A DNA stretch of 64,000 nucleotides from Pyrocephalus nanus (lineage: Eukaryota; Chordata; Aves; Passeriformes; Tyrannidae). The stretch lies in the NCBI GenBank assembly GCA_038380795.1, contig CM076279.1:3921001-3985000 (forward strand), written 5' to 3'. This document shows, piece by piece, positions 32,350 to 43,714 of this stretch; position 1 is the stretch's first letter, and every line of letters starts with the position of its first letter. A program made the position numbers and the translations under genes. The notes under the pieces are model-generated. The model saw only the letters and a program-made list of their open reading frames with translations. It had not been told where the DNA came from and ran no database searches.

Positions 32350-33955
32350 TTTCAGCAGTACGAGGTATTCTCTGGACTGTCACTGCTGTGCTGGCTCAGG
32401 AAGAGCACAGTGGGTTTATTTGCAGCTGTGGTCCCAGTTGGGTGCTGGGGAGTAGGTGTTCCAGTAACCCTGCATGTGGAGGCTCCAACTGGGAGAGTTG
32501 CAGGAGTCAGGAGAAGGAAGGCTGCAGGGCAGAGAAACGCCAGCTGCAGCTTTTGCTTCATTCTTCCCTTTTTCCTCGTCATTAATCTGGCCAACTAGAA
32601 ATAAGAATTTATGCCTGTATCTATTAAAGAAGCATAGGTGGAATGTAAGATTTATTGGCACCAATATGAAGGAGCAATTTCAGAAAGAGCTCTGGAAATA
32701 AATTCATGTGTTGGGGTTTAACTTGCTCTGAACTCTTCCTCTACAAGAACTAATGAGCAGAATGGTGCCAATTAATCATTAACTTCTCCCCTTCTGTGCC
32801 ACCTTTAGCAAAGAGTCTTAAAACCTCTTTAGGGTTGGCAGTTGATGCCAGCACAACTGTGGGGTGGGAATTTGAATGCTCTGTTTACAGCTGGACTAGA
32901 GACATGTGGGGATTAATTCCAAGCCTTGCAAAGTCAGTGAGAGCTTCAGGAAGATCCAGGTGTGAGTGGTGACTCTGCTGCACTGGCCTGGCTGTGACTG
33001 AGTTCCAAAACATGCTCCAAAAGGAGGGGAGGAGCATCAGGAATTAGCCTGCTTTTCAGAGGCTGCTGCACATACTGTTGTGCTGCAAATTCCCACCCCA
33101 CTGGGACTGAACTTTCTGATGTTATGAGAATCTCACCTGTAGTGCTGAGCAGTGATTGAACAGGGGTGTGAATGGAGGTGATTTTTTTTCACCTCCTTTG
33201 CTTTTTTTCATCCTCTCTGTCTTGCAAAAAGCCTGGCAAATGGCATCCAAAGTTTCTTGCTGCCCACAGGACTGAGCTGCAGCCAACAGGGCTCAGTTCT
33301 GAGCATGAGGAGCCTTGGAGGCCAAATACCTTCTTCCCTTAAACCTCCAGGATGCCCTGGAAGTCCCAACTCGGAAATCATTACTGATGGCTCATTAGAT
33401 ACACCGTGTCTGTGTGTGAGATAGTCAGCTTGGCACTGGCTTCTAATTGATGCACAGCTGAGGCTTAACACAGCTCCAAGAGATCAGTGTGCAGTGATGC
33501 TTCTCCACTTGGTTCCAAGGAATGTTTGTTCTGCCCCTCCTGTTCCCCTGCCCCCTTCAGCTCTGGTTAAACACGACGGAGAAAGTTCCCTCGCAGAGCC
33601 TGCTCTGCTTTCTTGCAGTTGAGTGTGACTGGTTGCCCAAGGAGAGGCCGCTCGGTCTGGTTTTCAAAGGATTTTTGCAGGACTGACCTGAGTTTAAAGC
33701 TTCCTGGGATACATCCAGTGTTGCACACAATGGGGCTCTCGTGCTGTGCGCTGAAGATTTACAATTATTTTAATTTAACCCAAATGAAAGTGTTACGAGC
33801 CAAGTTATTCTGCAGACATATTTTCTGGATGGTTATTTGATTCCTTTACACTTCATATGGAAGATTTAACTTGAGGTTTGGCCGCTCTGTTCATGTGTCC
33901 AAGTGTATTTTTGGGGTTTGGTTTTCCAGAGCAGACCTCCTCAGCTTTTGCAGGT
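32350..33955. other. Non-coding stretch
   Basis: No gene recognised. Short open frames of 75-95 codons on both strands around 32311-32701 overlap each other and show no domain. Confidence 0.5.
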
Positions 33956-33960
33956 GCAGC

Positions 33961-33980
33961 TTTTTTTTTTTTTTTTTTTT
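33961..33980. repeat. Poly(T) tract, 20 bases
   Basis: Twenty T in a row. No flanking retroposon seen. Confidence 0.95.
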
Positions 33981-33984
33981 GTCC

Positions 33985-36330
33985 TTGCAATCAACTTTGC
34001 CTTCAGAAAGGGATATTTGGAGAGAGTAAGGTGGGACTTGCTGCAGTGTGTGGAGCAGCACGACATGGGGGGCACCCAGAAATGTGGGGGAGTCTGAAAC
34101 CCTCCTGCAGGTCTGTGTTCAAGGATGGCAGGATCAGACCAGCCGTGCTCCCTGGATGAAGGCTTCAGGATCAGGTGCTGCAGATGCTTCTCCTGCTTCA
34201 TTCTGGAGTGGTCAGTGTGCTGATGTGGGGCCAACCTGGGCAATGTGAACCCATCTCTGCAAGGCCTGGGGGACCCCAAGGCTGGCACTGTGAAAAGCTG
34301 TCCTGGTGTCACAGGACACTTGGACAAGAAAGGCTGTTAATCCAGGGCTCCTTCTTGTCACTCCTGGAGAGAAGCAGTTGCTGATTGGTGTCCCCACCCC
34401 GAGTCCTTTGTGAGGGTTAACCCAAATGACCTCCAGAAAGCGAACCCTGAGGCTCTTCAGTGCAGGTGATCTGAAGAGAAGTGTCCTTGGTAGCTCAGCA
34501 TCAGCATTCAGTGCCTGCATGAAGGGGTCATAAAGTCACTTCTGATCCCAGCCTTGTGTTATAAAGATGTTTTCTCAGATACTGCAGAGGAAAAGAATGC
34601 CCAGTGGAGAGTTTCTGTGTATTTGATTTGTATTTGGTGTTTCTTGGACCTCATGTGGAAAGTCTGGGGGATTGTTTTAGCTGCCACTTCTGCAGAGAGG
34701 GAAGATTTCTGGTAGACAAGTCTTGTCCTCCCTTCATTTGTGATGTTAACTGGGAGTTTGGAGTCACTACAATTCAGGCAGGCACCAGGCAGGCACATTC
34801 TTCTTGGATGTGCCTGTTTTTCTGTCTCACTCTGAGTGCTCAGGATTAGAACTGAAGACAGAGTCCAGTGGTTCCAGTGGGAACAGGAACTCGGGAGCAT
34901 TGGGGCCATCGGCTGCCAGGAGCCACCCTTAACCCTTTCCAAGTGCCCCCCCCTCATGGAGGAGGCTCCTTGTTAGCTGCAACAGTGTTTAAATTGTGTT
35001 TAACAGGCTGGGCAGCTAAAGCCCCTCCTGGAAATGTTCTCTCTTCATGTTTTACATTCCAGCATCCTTTTGAGGGAATTAACAACCACGTGGAGATGGT
35101 CTAATTGCACAGAGCTTTGGTTGAGCGAGAGTCAACATTTCCTTAACCTCTTATTAAGCCCATCATAAAGGTATATTTTTTGAGGTCATTTTATTAGCAT
35201 GATGTGTTTGGCTTCTTGTCCTAAGGAAGTGCTCCAAAGACACTAACACACACTGAACTGAAGGAAAGAATGAAGATGATGATATGAAGCCCAAGAATTT
35301 TGAGTCTGTTAAAAGTTTAACTAGAAAACCTTGGTTGCTGAACCATCTGCTTTTAATCTTCCTATTGCTATGCAGTCTTCTGGGGACTCGGGCTTGGCAA
35401 CAGATTTCCAAATCACTAAATTAATCTTGTCAGGTTCAGGAAGCAACAAAAAACCCTTGGGAGGTAGATCCTGCACTCGGTTCCACCTGTGTGAACTCAC
35501 CACCCTCAGCAAGCACAGTGACACCACGTTTTCTCCGTAGGACTGTGTGGTCAATTATCAGGACACATTGATGTGCAGACTGAAATCTGGCTGAATTACT
35601 TGTCTGAAGCCTCTCAAGAGCAAATGACCCTGGAATATTCAAAACAATCTGCCTCATCATCGAGCAGTCTCAAATATCCATGTGAGTATGGAATAAAAAT
35701 GCTCAGCAGCGTTGCAATAGCAGCTCTTCTACAGCAGCATTTCCTTGCTTGAGCCATGGGTTTATGTGTGGATGGGACATTCTCCCTGCAGCCCCACTCT
35801 GTCAGCAAGGGCTGTCGCTGTGTGTGTGGCCATGGCAAAGGTCTGAGGTAAAGTCTCTCTAAAAAAAAAAACCCAAATATAAACCTGCTTCACTTTCCTG
35901 ACATTTGGATGTCAAGCAGAGCTGGAAACTGCCTTTGGACACCTGTCAGGTCCAGGAAATAACCGTGTAGAAACTATAATTTCTTAATGTGCATGTCCAG
36001 CATCATGACAAGTGCTCAGCAAACAGTGCAGCGGGGATGGCTCTTGCTGCCTCTGTAGCCAAAGGTGCCACCTCTGCATTCCCGGCTTCTCGTGCCGAGG
36101 CTGCAGCTCATGGATGCCACCAGCAGTGGGAAGAAGCGGTGATGGAGAGCCAGGGAGCTGAGGTGGCCAGGCTGGGCTGGGGGAAGCAGTGGGAGCTGCC
36201 TGGCAGCTCCCCAGCAGCTGAGGGGCTTTGTTAGAAAGGTTTTTGGAAGCCCCGCTCTGTGCCTGGGCTTGATTTTGCTGCAGAGCATCCCAGAACATCC
36301 TCAGACTCCACGTGTCTCACGGGGCGTAAA
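33985..36330. other. Non-coding stretch
   Basis: No gene recognised. An 11-bp unit, CAGGCAGGCAC, is tandemly duplicated at 34775-34796. 35080-35230 (GGTCTAATTGCACAGAGC, TATTAAGCCCATCATAAAGG, TTTTATTAGCATGATG) resembles conserved non-coding DNA. Confidence 0.5.
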
Positions 36331-36335
36331 AGACA

Positions 36336-36473
36336 TGCACATCTCCCTCGTGATGGGAATCTCCTGCACACCTCCCCTCTGGGAATCTCCTGCACACCTC
36401 CCCTCTGGGAATCTCCTGCACACCTCCCCTCTGGGAATCTCCTGCACATCTCCCTCAAGCTGGGAATCTCCTG
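36336..36473. repeat. Tandem array, 26-bp unit, ~4.5 copies
   Basis: Unit starts (GGGAATCTCCTGCACACCTC, then CCCTCT) at 36355, 36381, 36407 and 36433, with a partial at 36462. The three internal copies are identical or nearly so. The first and last flanking half-units share a CATCTCCCTC variant, so the outer units are related. A minus-strand frame across it (36231-36581) reads as short arginine-rich repeats (RRFPEGRCAGDSQRG-type); no function inferred. Likely variable in copy number. Confidence 0.92.
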
Positions 36474-36474
36474 A

Positions 36475-38400
36475 TGCTTGCTGGAAAAGCTGCTCCTGCG
36501 TGGCCGTGTCCCTTTGGAGCTTTGCCCTGGAGTAGCAGCGGTGGAGCCTTGGCAGCACAAAGGGGGAAGCAGAATTTCCACGTTGTTGATGTTCTTGTTT
36601 AATTCTCAGGACAAAAGCCTGAGAATTTCTAAAAATCCTGTCGGTCTCAGTGGTGAAATCTGACGTACAGCTCCAAAATAGCATTTCGGTGAGAGCTCAG
36701 AGCGTCTGCAACCAACTGACTGGAGGAGCAGGAGCTGGCAAATCCACACTGCTCAACATTTCCAAAACTAATTTTCCACATCAAGTCTCCTCTTCCTTTT
36801 CCCTGTGGTGTTTAAACAGGAATGTCAAAAGAAACTGTTAAGGAAACCCACATATGTAATTGTTAGGGGAGGAAGAAAGTTTTGTGGCTGAGAAACAGGA
36901 GAAGAGCCAGATGATCCTGTTACTTCTCCTGCCACAGACTTACGTGACCTTGGCAAGGCGGCGTTTCCCAGAGCGTTGACTCACACTGGCTGTTCGTTCC
37001 TTGGCCACTCGGCGTGGGACAGCTCAGCTTTTGGAAGTGCTGAGCAGCCAGGCTGCTTCCACCGGGCCCTCAAAAGGAGAAGATAAATTTTTCAGCTCCT
37101 GCTCCTGAACTTTCTGTCGCTCTGAAGCGACAAAAGCCGCCTCCTGTGAGCAGGCAGTGATGGTGGCTGGGGCTGCAGCCGGGGCTGGCCACGCAGAGGT
37201 GACTTTTTGTACCAGCTGAGTGTCTGCCCTTGTTGTTCCACATTTCCTCATCTGCAGGATATTCAATCCTGAAGAGTCAACAGTGAGTTCCTGTATTTAA
37301 AAAGCCCTGTGCCCAGAGGGGCAGGGGGACAGCAAAGCTCCTGGGCTGTGCAGTCCCCTGTTACGCTCCTGTTTCTGCAGAGTTGGGTTTCTCAGGTGCA
37401 ATCTGCTGTCTGGGGCTGATTTTCACGTGAGGAGATGGAGTCTGGTGCAGGACACTGAGGGATCTCTGCTAGGTGAAGTCGAGCAGGGAAACCATCGTTC
37501 CCTAGAAGGGAAAAGAAGAGGTTGTTTTTGTCCTGCACCTTCCCAAATTACGAGGGAAGACTTTGAAGTACAAAAATAGTCGCTGTATTTATACACATAT
37601 TGTAGGATGTTTACCACTGGAGACTAATGCCTAAACAATGAATTTCCAAGCCACTCCAAATGTGATCCAGCTTTTTTCTAAACAGTCATGAAAAAAAATC
37701 TTGATTATAACAAATGAAACTCCGCTATTTGTTTTCTTTTCACAGTTGGAGATTCTGTACACACAGAGAAGTTGCTCAGGGTCTGAAAGTGTTTATCCTG
37801 CCAAAAATAAATGTTCTAAAAATGATCACTTAGCATTTTCGAGCATATTTGTTTACCATGAAGAATCTGCTTACAGAGCTTATATTGTATTTTTTTTTTT
37901 AACATTTCAACTTAAATGAAGAAAAATTGAGCTTTACCAACACCCATTTCCACTCGAAGCCATGAAACTGTTTTGTAACTATTTTGGGGCGGGCTGTGGT
38001 TACTCCAGAGGAGTTTGTTTAGCAACCAAAGGTGATTCTAAGAGCAGGAGTTTCAAAGCAGCCTTTTAAATAACAGCCCCCGGTGTTTGAAATGGCTTCT
38101 GTTTGTATGTGTGAGAGCTTGTAAACTTGCAGGTTTTCAGGAATACAGATGGTTTTGTATCCAGTGTCAGTAAATTTAGAAATAATAATGTTAGACCAGT
38201 GAGCAAAACTCACATTACAAGAACAGTGCATGTATCAGAGCAGCCTTTTTCCAGGAAACTGCAGGAGGGAGGCTGCAAATTCTGGATGTTCTCAGCCCCA
38301 CCCGTGATTTCTCCTCCCCTACAAGTACTGGTTTGTTTGTGGTTTTGCTTATTTACAGGGAATCTTTGCTGTTGTATTTGAATGCTTTCAGAATTAATGA
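36475..38400. other. Non-coding stretch
   Basis: No gene recognised. A 7-bp hairpin, TGTCGCT-CTGA-AGCGACA, lies at 37115-37132. 37620-37920 is AT-rich, with an acceptor-like TTTGTTTTCTTTTCACAG ending at 37745 but no matching donor soon after. Confidence 0.5.
36895..36962. mobile_element. MIR/CORE-SINE-like relic
   Basis: TCCTGCCACAGACTTACGTG followed by ACCTTGGCAAGGCG matches the MIR-type core CTCTGCCACTNACTNNCTGT then GTGACCTTGGGCAAGTC. Short and diverged. Confidence 0.4.
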
Positions 38401-38404
38401 ATTG

Positions 38405-38500
38405 AGCCTCCTGTGAAGTTTTATCACCACTTTACAGAGAGGGAAACTGGGAAAGAGAAGTGACTTAACCTGAGGTCACGTAAGATGTCTGGGGAGCTTT
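38405..38500. mobile_element. MIR/CORE-SINE-like relic (antisense)
   Basis: CACCACTTTACAGAGAGGG, AAACTGGGAAAGAGAAGTG, then ACTTAACCTGAGGTCACGT follows the antisense MIR order (CATTTTACAGATGAGG, AAACTGAGGCACAGAG, GTTAAGTGACTTGCCC, AAGGTCACACAGC). Good block order; family from memory. Confidence 0.5.
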
Positions 38501-38504
38501 GGAA

Positions 38505-41075
38505 GATGCACAGCTCTCCTTCCTTGGGAGATGGCAGGCTTTTTTTTCCCCATGACCATCTTGGCTCCCTCTGGCTGTGCCTTTTTTGGGAGGGTGCAGT
38601 AGGCTATTGACCCTGTTGCTCTGGATTTAGGGATGGTCTCTTGGGGAAGCTTCTGAAATTCTTGCACTCCGTGTCCCCATACGTTAAAGGTTTGTCTGTT
38701 CCCTTTCAGACCTGCAGGAACCACTCAGTGAATTGCTAATGTGCAGTGGGAGTAAAAGGCCTCGAGAAGCTTTGCAAATGAAAGATCACAGGGAACTTAG
38801 AAAAGCAGAAGCACGGTCTGCCCTTCGGCAAGGGGCTTGGAAAGCTGGCTGTCTGCCTAGGGCTTATTTGGTGTCGGGAATCCTTTCCCATCTAAGCTGA
38901 ACAGGAAGTGTGGAGGGCAGGAGATTCCTAACCAGGGGCAGAGGAGCACCCTGTGGGTGCTGTGCCCTGGAAGCAAGAGATGTGAGCAGCCTGGTGCTCC
39001 CTCCTGCCATGGGGGCAGGTTATGGTCTGACCCTGCTCACACCTGCTGGGACCCCCATCATTGGGACCATTGAGATCACTGGGACCACCCTGCATTGATG
39101 AGTTTGCCCTCTGGAGTGCCCCTCTTGGTCAGTGGGAGATGGTTTTGCCATGAAGTGTAATGCTGTTGCCTAATCTTTGGGAAGAACCTCTGTGGGTCCT
39201 GTGTGGAAGCAGATTATAGCCACGTGAATGTGCTCTTGCTGCAGGTACAACCTCGTCGTTTCCCTGTGTGAAGGCTCCCAGTCCTGCCCCAATGACCTTT
39301 ATGGACACTTTGAATTACTTAGAAAGAGCTTGGCATCCTCCCAGCTGGGCAGGCTGATCTCTCTTGCTGTGTCTCTAGCATGAACACAAGGGTGTCCCTT
39401 TCCAGACCGAACACGTGCTGGTGGTGCTGGTTGGTGGCAGATACATCATTTCATTCTTCTGGCTTGTCCATCTCAGTAGGTTTATCTCTCTGAGCCAGTG
39501 TCATTCCATGCACTGTTCAGCACAGAGGATGTGCTGATCAACCCTAAGGCTGAGGAAAGCCCTCTGTGCTTGCAGTGAGAGGCAGTCTGGCAGCTGGGCT
39601 CTTTGCTGTGCTGCTGTCTGATGTCCCCATGGCAGGACGGAGCGAGGTGGAGTGTTTTGTCATTGTGGCACTGACTGAGTGGAGCACATCTGAGATGTCC
39701 CTTGCCACTTACCATGACCGACAGCTGCTGTGTCGTAGCTCACACAGACACCTGGTGCTGGAGTGCTCAGCAGTTCCTCTGACCCGCTTGTTTTCCAGGC
39801 GCTCTGGAGGCCCCTGCTCTGTTGTCTCTGTAACTCATCTTCCAACAGCTTGTGTTTGGATCCAGTGGAAAGGGTCTCACATGCACCAGCCATGTCCCCT
39901 CCTGAGGCAGGGATGGACGTTCCTTGCAGTTTGGATGCCATTACAGTTCCATGACCTCAGGAGACGGCTCCGCGTTCGCCCTGCCAGGCTGGGAATAGTT
40001 GGCATTGAGCAAAAATTGCTATTGTGTCAAGGATTTGGCCTGGCTCCCTACATGATGGGAAATGGGCACAGAGCCCAGGCAGCATAATGCACTTGGTTTC
40101 TTGCTGATTTTTACCTGCCAAATCTGGAGCAGGATAAGCAGTTATGGCTGATGTCACTCTTTTTTAGGTTCTTATTTATTTTTGCAGGCATGTGACTGGT
40201 TAGGGGAGGGAGATCTAAACTCATCCTACATAACTCCATGCAAATACCTCACATAACTATTTGAACATTTCAGGTTCAGGGAGTAAAGTACATCCTGACC
40301 TGCTTGCCTTATAAATGCCTGTGGTCCAATTGAAGAGCTCATAACTTTTTAAAATAACTAGTTGAGATTTTTCTGTGTCCACTGCAAAGCAGTTTTTCCC
40401 GGGTTTTTTTTTCACTATTCAGCTAAAATGAAAAAACACAAATATACCCAAAACTTGCTTTTAGTGCAGTCCTGGCACCGTTAAGTAGTGGGTTCAGTAA
40501 TGAGGGCAGGGCAAGCTAGTCCATAACCTATTTTCTAATAAAAGAAGGATTTCCCAGTGCTGGAAATACAATAAATTGCCCGCATATCAGTACGCTCCTG
40601 ACCTCGCATGCATCCTGTGTGACATCTTGCCATTTCTTGGGATAAGAATACTCCGTGCTCCAGCCAGGGGACTCAGATTCCACAGCCGTTTTCGCTTCCC
40701 CAAACCCCAGCTTTCTTCCCTCGGAGCTCAGCTGTGCCCTCCTCCAGCCCAGCTGAGCCGTGCCTGAACGCCAGCAAGCGGAAAGGCTGGTTGTGTTGGC
40801 CTGGAAAGCTCTGTTTGAAGGCAGGGCTGTTTCCCTGCTGGCCCCCTCCCTGCCTTCCAAGGCAAACAGCGGTGCCGGGGGCGCAAGTTCCGTGGGGCTG
40901 CGGTGGCACCGGCGTGGCAGGCGGAGCTCGGCGACACCGGATCGGTCCCTTTGGTGCTCGGCTTTGCAGCCCAGAGCCTGAAAGCAGATCCTTGAAGGGA
41001 AAGCTCTGAGCTCATGCAGATCAGTTTGCAGGGCCGAGCCTCGAGAACCACAGTAATTAATAACAACTTGGCAAG
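38505..41075. other. Non-coding stretch
   Basis: No gene recognised. A three-unit imperfect repeat of about 17 bp (CTGGGACC / TTGGGACCATTGAGATCA / CTGGGACCACC) lies at 39045-39096. 40145-40380 has a conserved-DNA texture and an octamer word, ATGCAAAT, at about 40239. A GC- and CpG-rich patch (about a dozen CpGs) is at 40875-40975. Confidence 0.45.
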
Positions 41076-41079
41076 GCCT

Positions 41080-41322
41080 GTCCTGGATTTCAATAGGAGT
41101 TTTGCACCAGAGCGGGATGAGAATACAGCATTAAAATAAGGCAGACAGTTCACAGCAGGCTGAGGAGAGAGGCCAAGATCAACAGGATAAAACTCTCCTT
41201 TTACAAAAACTGCCCTAAACCTTTTTGTCCACACACAGGGCCTTAATTCAAGGCTTGTTGAAGTCAATGGGGAAAAAAACCTCATTAATTTCAATGGGTT
41301 TGAATCAGCTTGAACCCCAGTT
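41080..41322. mobile_element. Relics of a palindromic amniote repeat (MITE-like)
   Basis: Two pieces: GATTTCAATAGGAGTTTTGC at about 41086-41105 and the imperfect palindrome TTGAAGTCAATGGGG ... TCATTAATTTCAATGGG at 41259-41299. Both carry the TTGACTTCAATGGGAGTTTTGC-type words I recall from a MITE-like family of turtles, crocodilians and birds. Between them lies CAGTAATTAATAACAACTTG-like sequence that may be conserved. Family name uncertain. Confidence 0.45.
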
Positions 41323-41329
41323 CTGGCCA

Positions 41330-42325
41330 GAGGACAAGTATTTATAAGCTGGCCAGGGAGGAATTTAAGTTAGAAACCAGAGGACAATCTCCAAGTACAG
41401 AGCAGAGGGGTTCTGGAGCCACCTTCAGCAAAAGGGGAGGTGGCAGAAATGTCTTAATAATTATTACGATAGAGCTTGACTGAGCTAAGAAGGACACTGT
41501 GTAATATGGTGAGGCTGTGACAGCAGAGGAGATGTCTCTGGTCCCTTCCCACACCGGCAGGGCACAGGCCTGTCACATTCCTTATTTACTTGTAACTGCT
41601 GTGCACAAAACCCTATTTTAGGCAACTGCTATTTTATACTTCTGGCATAGCTTCGTTTCAAGGACATGATATATCTGCAAATTGTTGGGTATTGGGGGAT
41701 ATTTTGTGACAAATGCTCCTGGCAGGTTCACACAAACACCGCGCTGTCTGGTATTCCATCTAACATGGCTTTCTTGTTTTCGTACTGATGACATGATTTC
41801 CAGTCATGCTCCTTTTTTTTTTTCATGGAGCACATGCTTAAAATAACTTTTTCTGAAACCCCTTGTGTTTTAGCTGAGCTCTCCCTCCCTCCCCAGCACG
41901 TGCTCTTACGAATTCCCGAAAGCCGCAGCGACACCAACTTCTGATGGCTGAACTTTGATGTTTGGTGTTTCTCAGATTTTGTGACTCGGGCTTTGATGTG
42001 GGCTGGCATCCTCCCTGCTTTCCCAGATTGTCATCTTCTTCCTCGCAGTCTCTGCTTCTCTGCCCTGTTTCACTTTGCTCTGTGCTGCCGGGATTTGGGT
42101 TCACGGTGGGCTCTGCAGACCCTCAGCCCCATCCCTGCAAAGGAGGGTGCTTGCTTGAAGTGGCCACACTTTGTAGCCAGTTTATTTTAAGCATCTGACG
42201 TACAGAAATTCTATTTCCCAAAGGTTAGGAACCGCATTTTTAGGTGTTTTAAGGACATACCATGAGGCTGTGACTGTTCTCTGCTCCGAGTTCCCTCTCT
42301 GTGTGGGGCTGTCGCTGGCTGGCTG
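41330..42325. other. Non-coding stretch
   Basis: No gene recognised. A T run lies at about 41812-41823. TAATAATTATTACGAT near 41455-41470 is a small AT-rich patch. Confidence 0.5.
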
Positions 42326-42329
42326 TGTA

Positions 42330-42960
42330 CAGAGTGAAATATTATGTTAAATAAAATATGTGTGATTCGAATAGCATCAGCAGCCCTCACTACTGAAATT
42401 AATCAGACTCTAAATGAAATTAAATCTACTTTTTGACTAGCATAATTAGCCCACTTTAATGGGATAATGATGAATTGCTCACTGTAAATATGCTGTAGTA
42501 CTGAACATAGCTTTGGTACTGTTTCGATTTCCCTTAAAATCCCTTACAAAACAGTACTGTCAGATATTTAACTTATTTTCTTTTCTCTGGCATTGCAAAA
42601 TGTAACTAATAAATTTCCAGTGCCTCTTTCGTTACAATAAAATAACCCAGCTTTAAGGCAGTGATAGCTTTTCACAGATAGATAGTAATATTTTTGGAAA
42701 AAAATCAAACCACAAGTCAAAAAATAACACTTGTCCTCAGTGGATGTGAAGTAGTAAATTATTTCGGAGTTAAAACCTAATTATGTTCTTCTTTGCTTAT
42801 TTTTTCTGAATGCAGAGTGTAGTGTTGCCAACAGCTGATGAACTGTTTTTAAACAAGATGGTTAAAATAAAGGTTCTGACACAGAATTTAGCAAAATCAG
42901 TAACTCTGCTAGAAATGCTGTTAATTTGCATGAGTGAGATTTTTGTGTGAATTACGTGGC
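42330..42960. promoter_or_regulatory. Candidate conserved enhancer block, TAAT-rich
   Basis: The most enhancer-like stretch by eye: about a dozen TAAT/ATTA cores in 630 bp (AAATTAATCAGACTC, GCATAATTAGCCC, TTTAATGGGATAATGATG), few CpGs, no tandem repeats and no long ORF. It ends with a perfect POU octamer, ATTTGCAT, at 42924-42931, overlapping TTAATTT. Such architecture is known for neural and mesodermal enhancers bound by homeodomain and POU factors. Function here is inference. Confidence 0.4.
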
Positions 42961-43119
42961 CAAAACCACCCTTATCTCACCTGCTTTAGTCATCTCTTAC
43001 GTCAGATTGACAGGCAGGTTGTGATCAAATAGAACAGCACGAACCTGGAGTAGCCAAAGCCCTTCAGGGTTTTGCGCCAAAGTCAAATTTTGAATTTCTT
43101 TTCTTTTTTTTTTTTTCCC

Positions 43120-43500
43120 AAAACCGAAACACAAACGCGAGTGCTCCCGAGCACGGCCCCGATCCAGGTTTGCTTTTCCCAACAAACCGGCTCGCAGCCT
43201 GTGCCAGGTCTGACCAAATCCCTGCCAGGCCTGGTGTGCTGATTTGTGCGGCAGCGCTGGCGACCCAGGCGGAGGTTTACGTTGACCAGGAGGTTACGGA
43301 CGGATCCGGGAGCGGGAAGTGCTTGCCATGCCCTGCCTGGCTGAGCACGGCCGCTCCGAGGGATCAGCCATCCTGTAACGAGCTCTGGGAAGCGCCGGGG
43401 CCGAGGTCAGAGCGGGGTACGGCACTCTCGGGGTGTTATGGCCCTTCATCGGCGCTGCGGGGGCCGTGCCGGGGGTGGGAATGAAGCTGTTTGTTTTAGG
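43120..43500. promoter_or_regulatory. CpG island (orphan promoter candidate)
   Basis: By hand count, about 32 CpG dinucleotides in 360 bp of GC-rich sequence, close to the number expected from base composition, whereas the neighbouring sequence is CpG-depleted. That persistence usually marks an unmethylated germline promoter. A consensus donor, GGG-GTAAGTAT (donor GT at 43502-43503), sits at its plus-strand edge, as expected for the end of a first exon. No known gene starts here that I can recognise, so it may drive a non-coding RNA, an alternative promoter or a minus-strand transcript. No TATA box recognised. Confidence 0.6.
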
Positions 43501-43710
43501 GGTAAGTATAGTCCCAGCTATTTCCTGCGCATTCCAGGGACGGGGAAGTCGCCTTGCCAACCCGCTCTTGACATATTTACAGACGGAGGAGCCACCTTTG
43601 GACTAGTTCTTGCAAACATCGTGTTCCACGATGAAAATGTTCCCAAGGCTCAGGGTGAGGAGTCTGGCTCAGAATATCTGCGGCCCCAGACAGTGCGGGC
43701 CAGTGTCTGA
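43438..43710 (+). other. 90-codon ATG frame starting in the CpG island
   Basis: The ATG at 43438 has G at -3 and G at +4, a good initiation context. The frame stays open 90 codons to a TGA at 43708-43710. It starts arginine- and glycine-rich (ALHRRCGGRAGGGNEAV) and later contains GATFGLVLANIVFHDENV. No domain recognised. If the donor at 43502 is used, only the first 21 codons would be in exon 1. Position inside a CpG island makes it worth testing; as a protein it is unsupported. Confidence 0.18.
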
Positions 43711-43714
43711 TCTC

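Noticed and set aside
36650..36841. Walker A-like motif GGAGAGKST in a 63-codon frame (36722-36748)
   Set aside because: The frame is short, has no Walker B or other NTPase motif and no neighbouring exon support. A GA-rich stretch readily yields this motif by chance.
40728..41294. 188-codon minus-strand open frame
   Set aside because: It crosses a GC-rich patch and old repeat relics, has no domain, and coding signal is absent.
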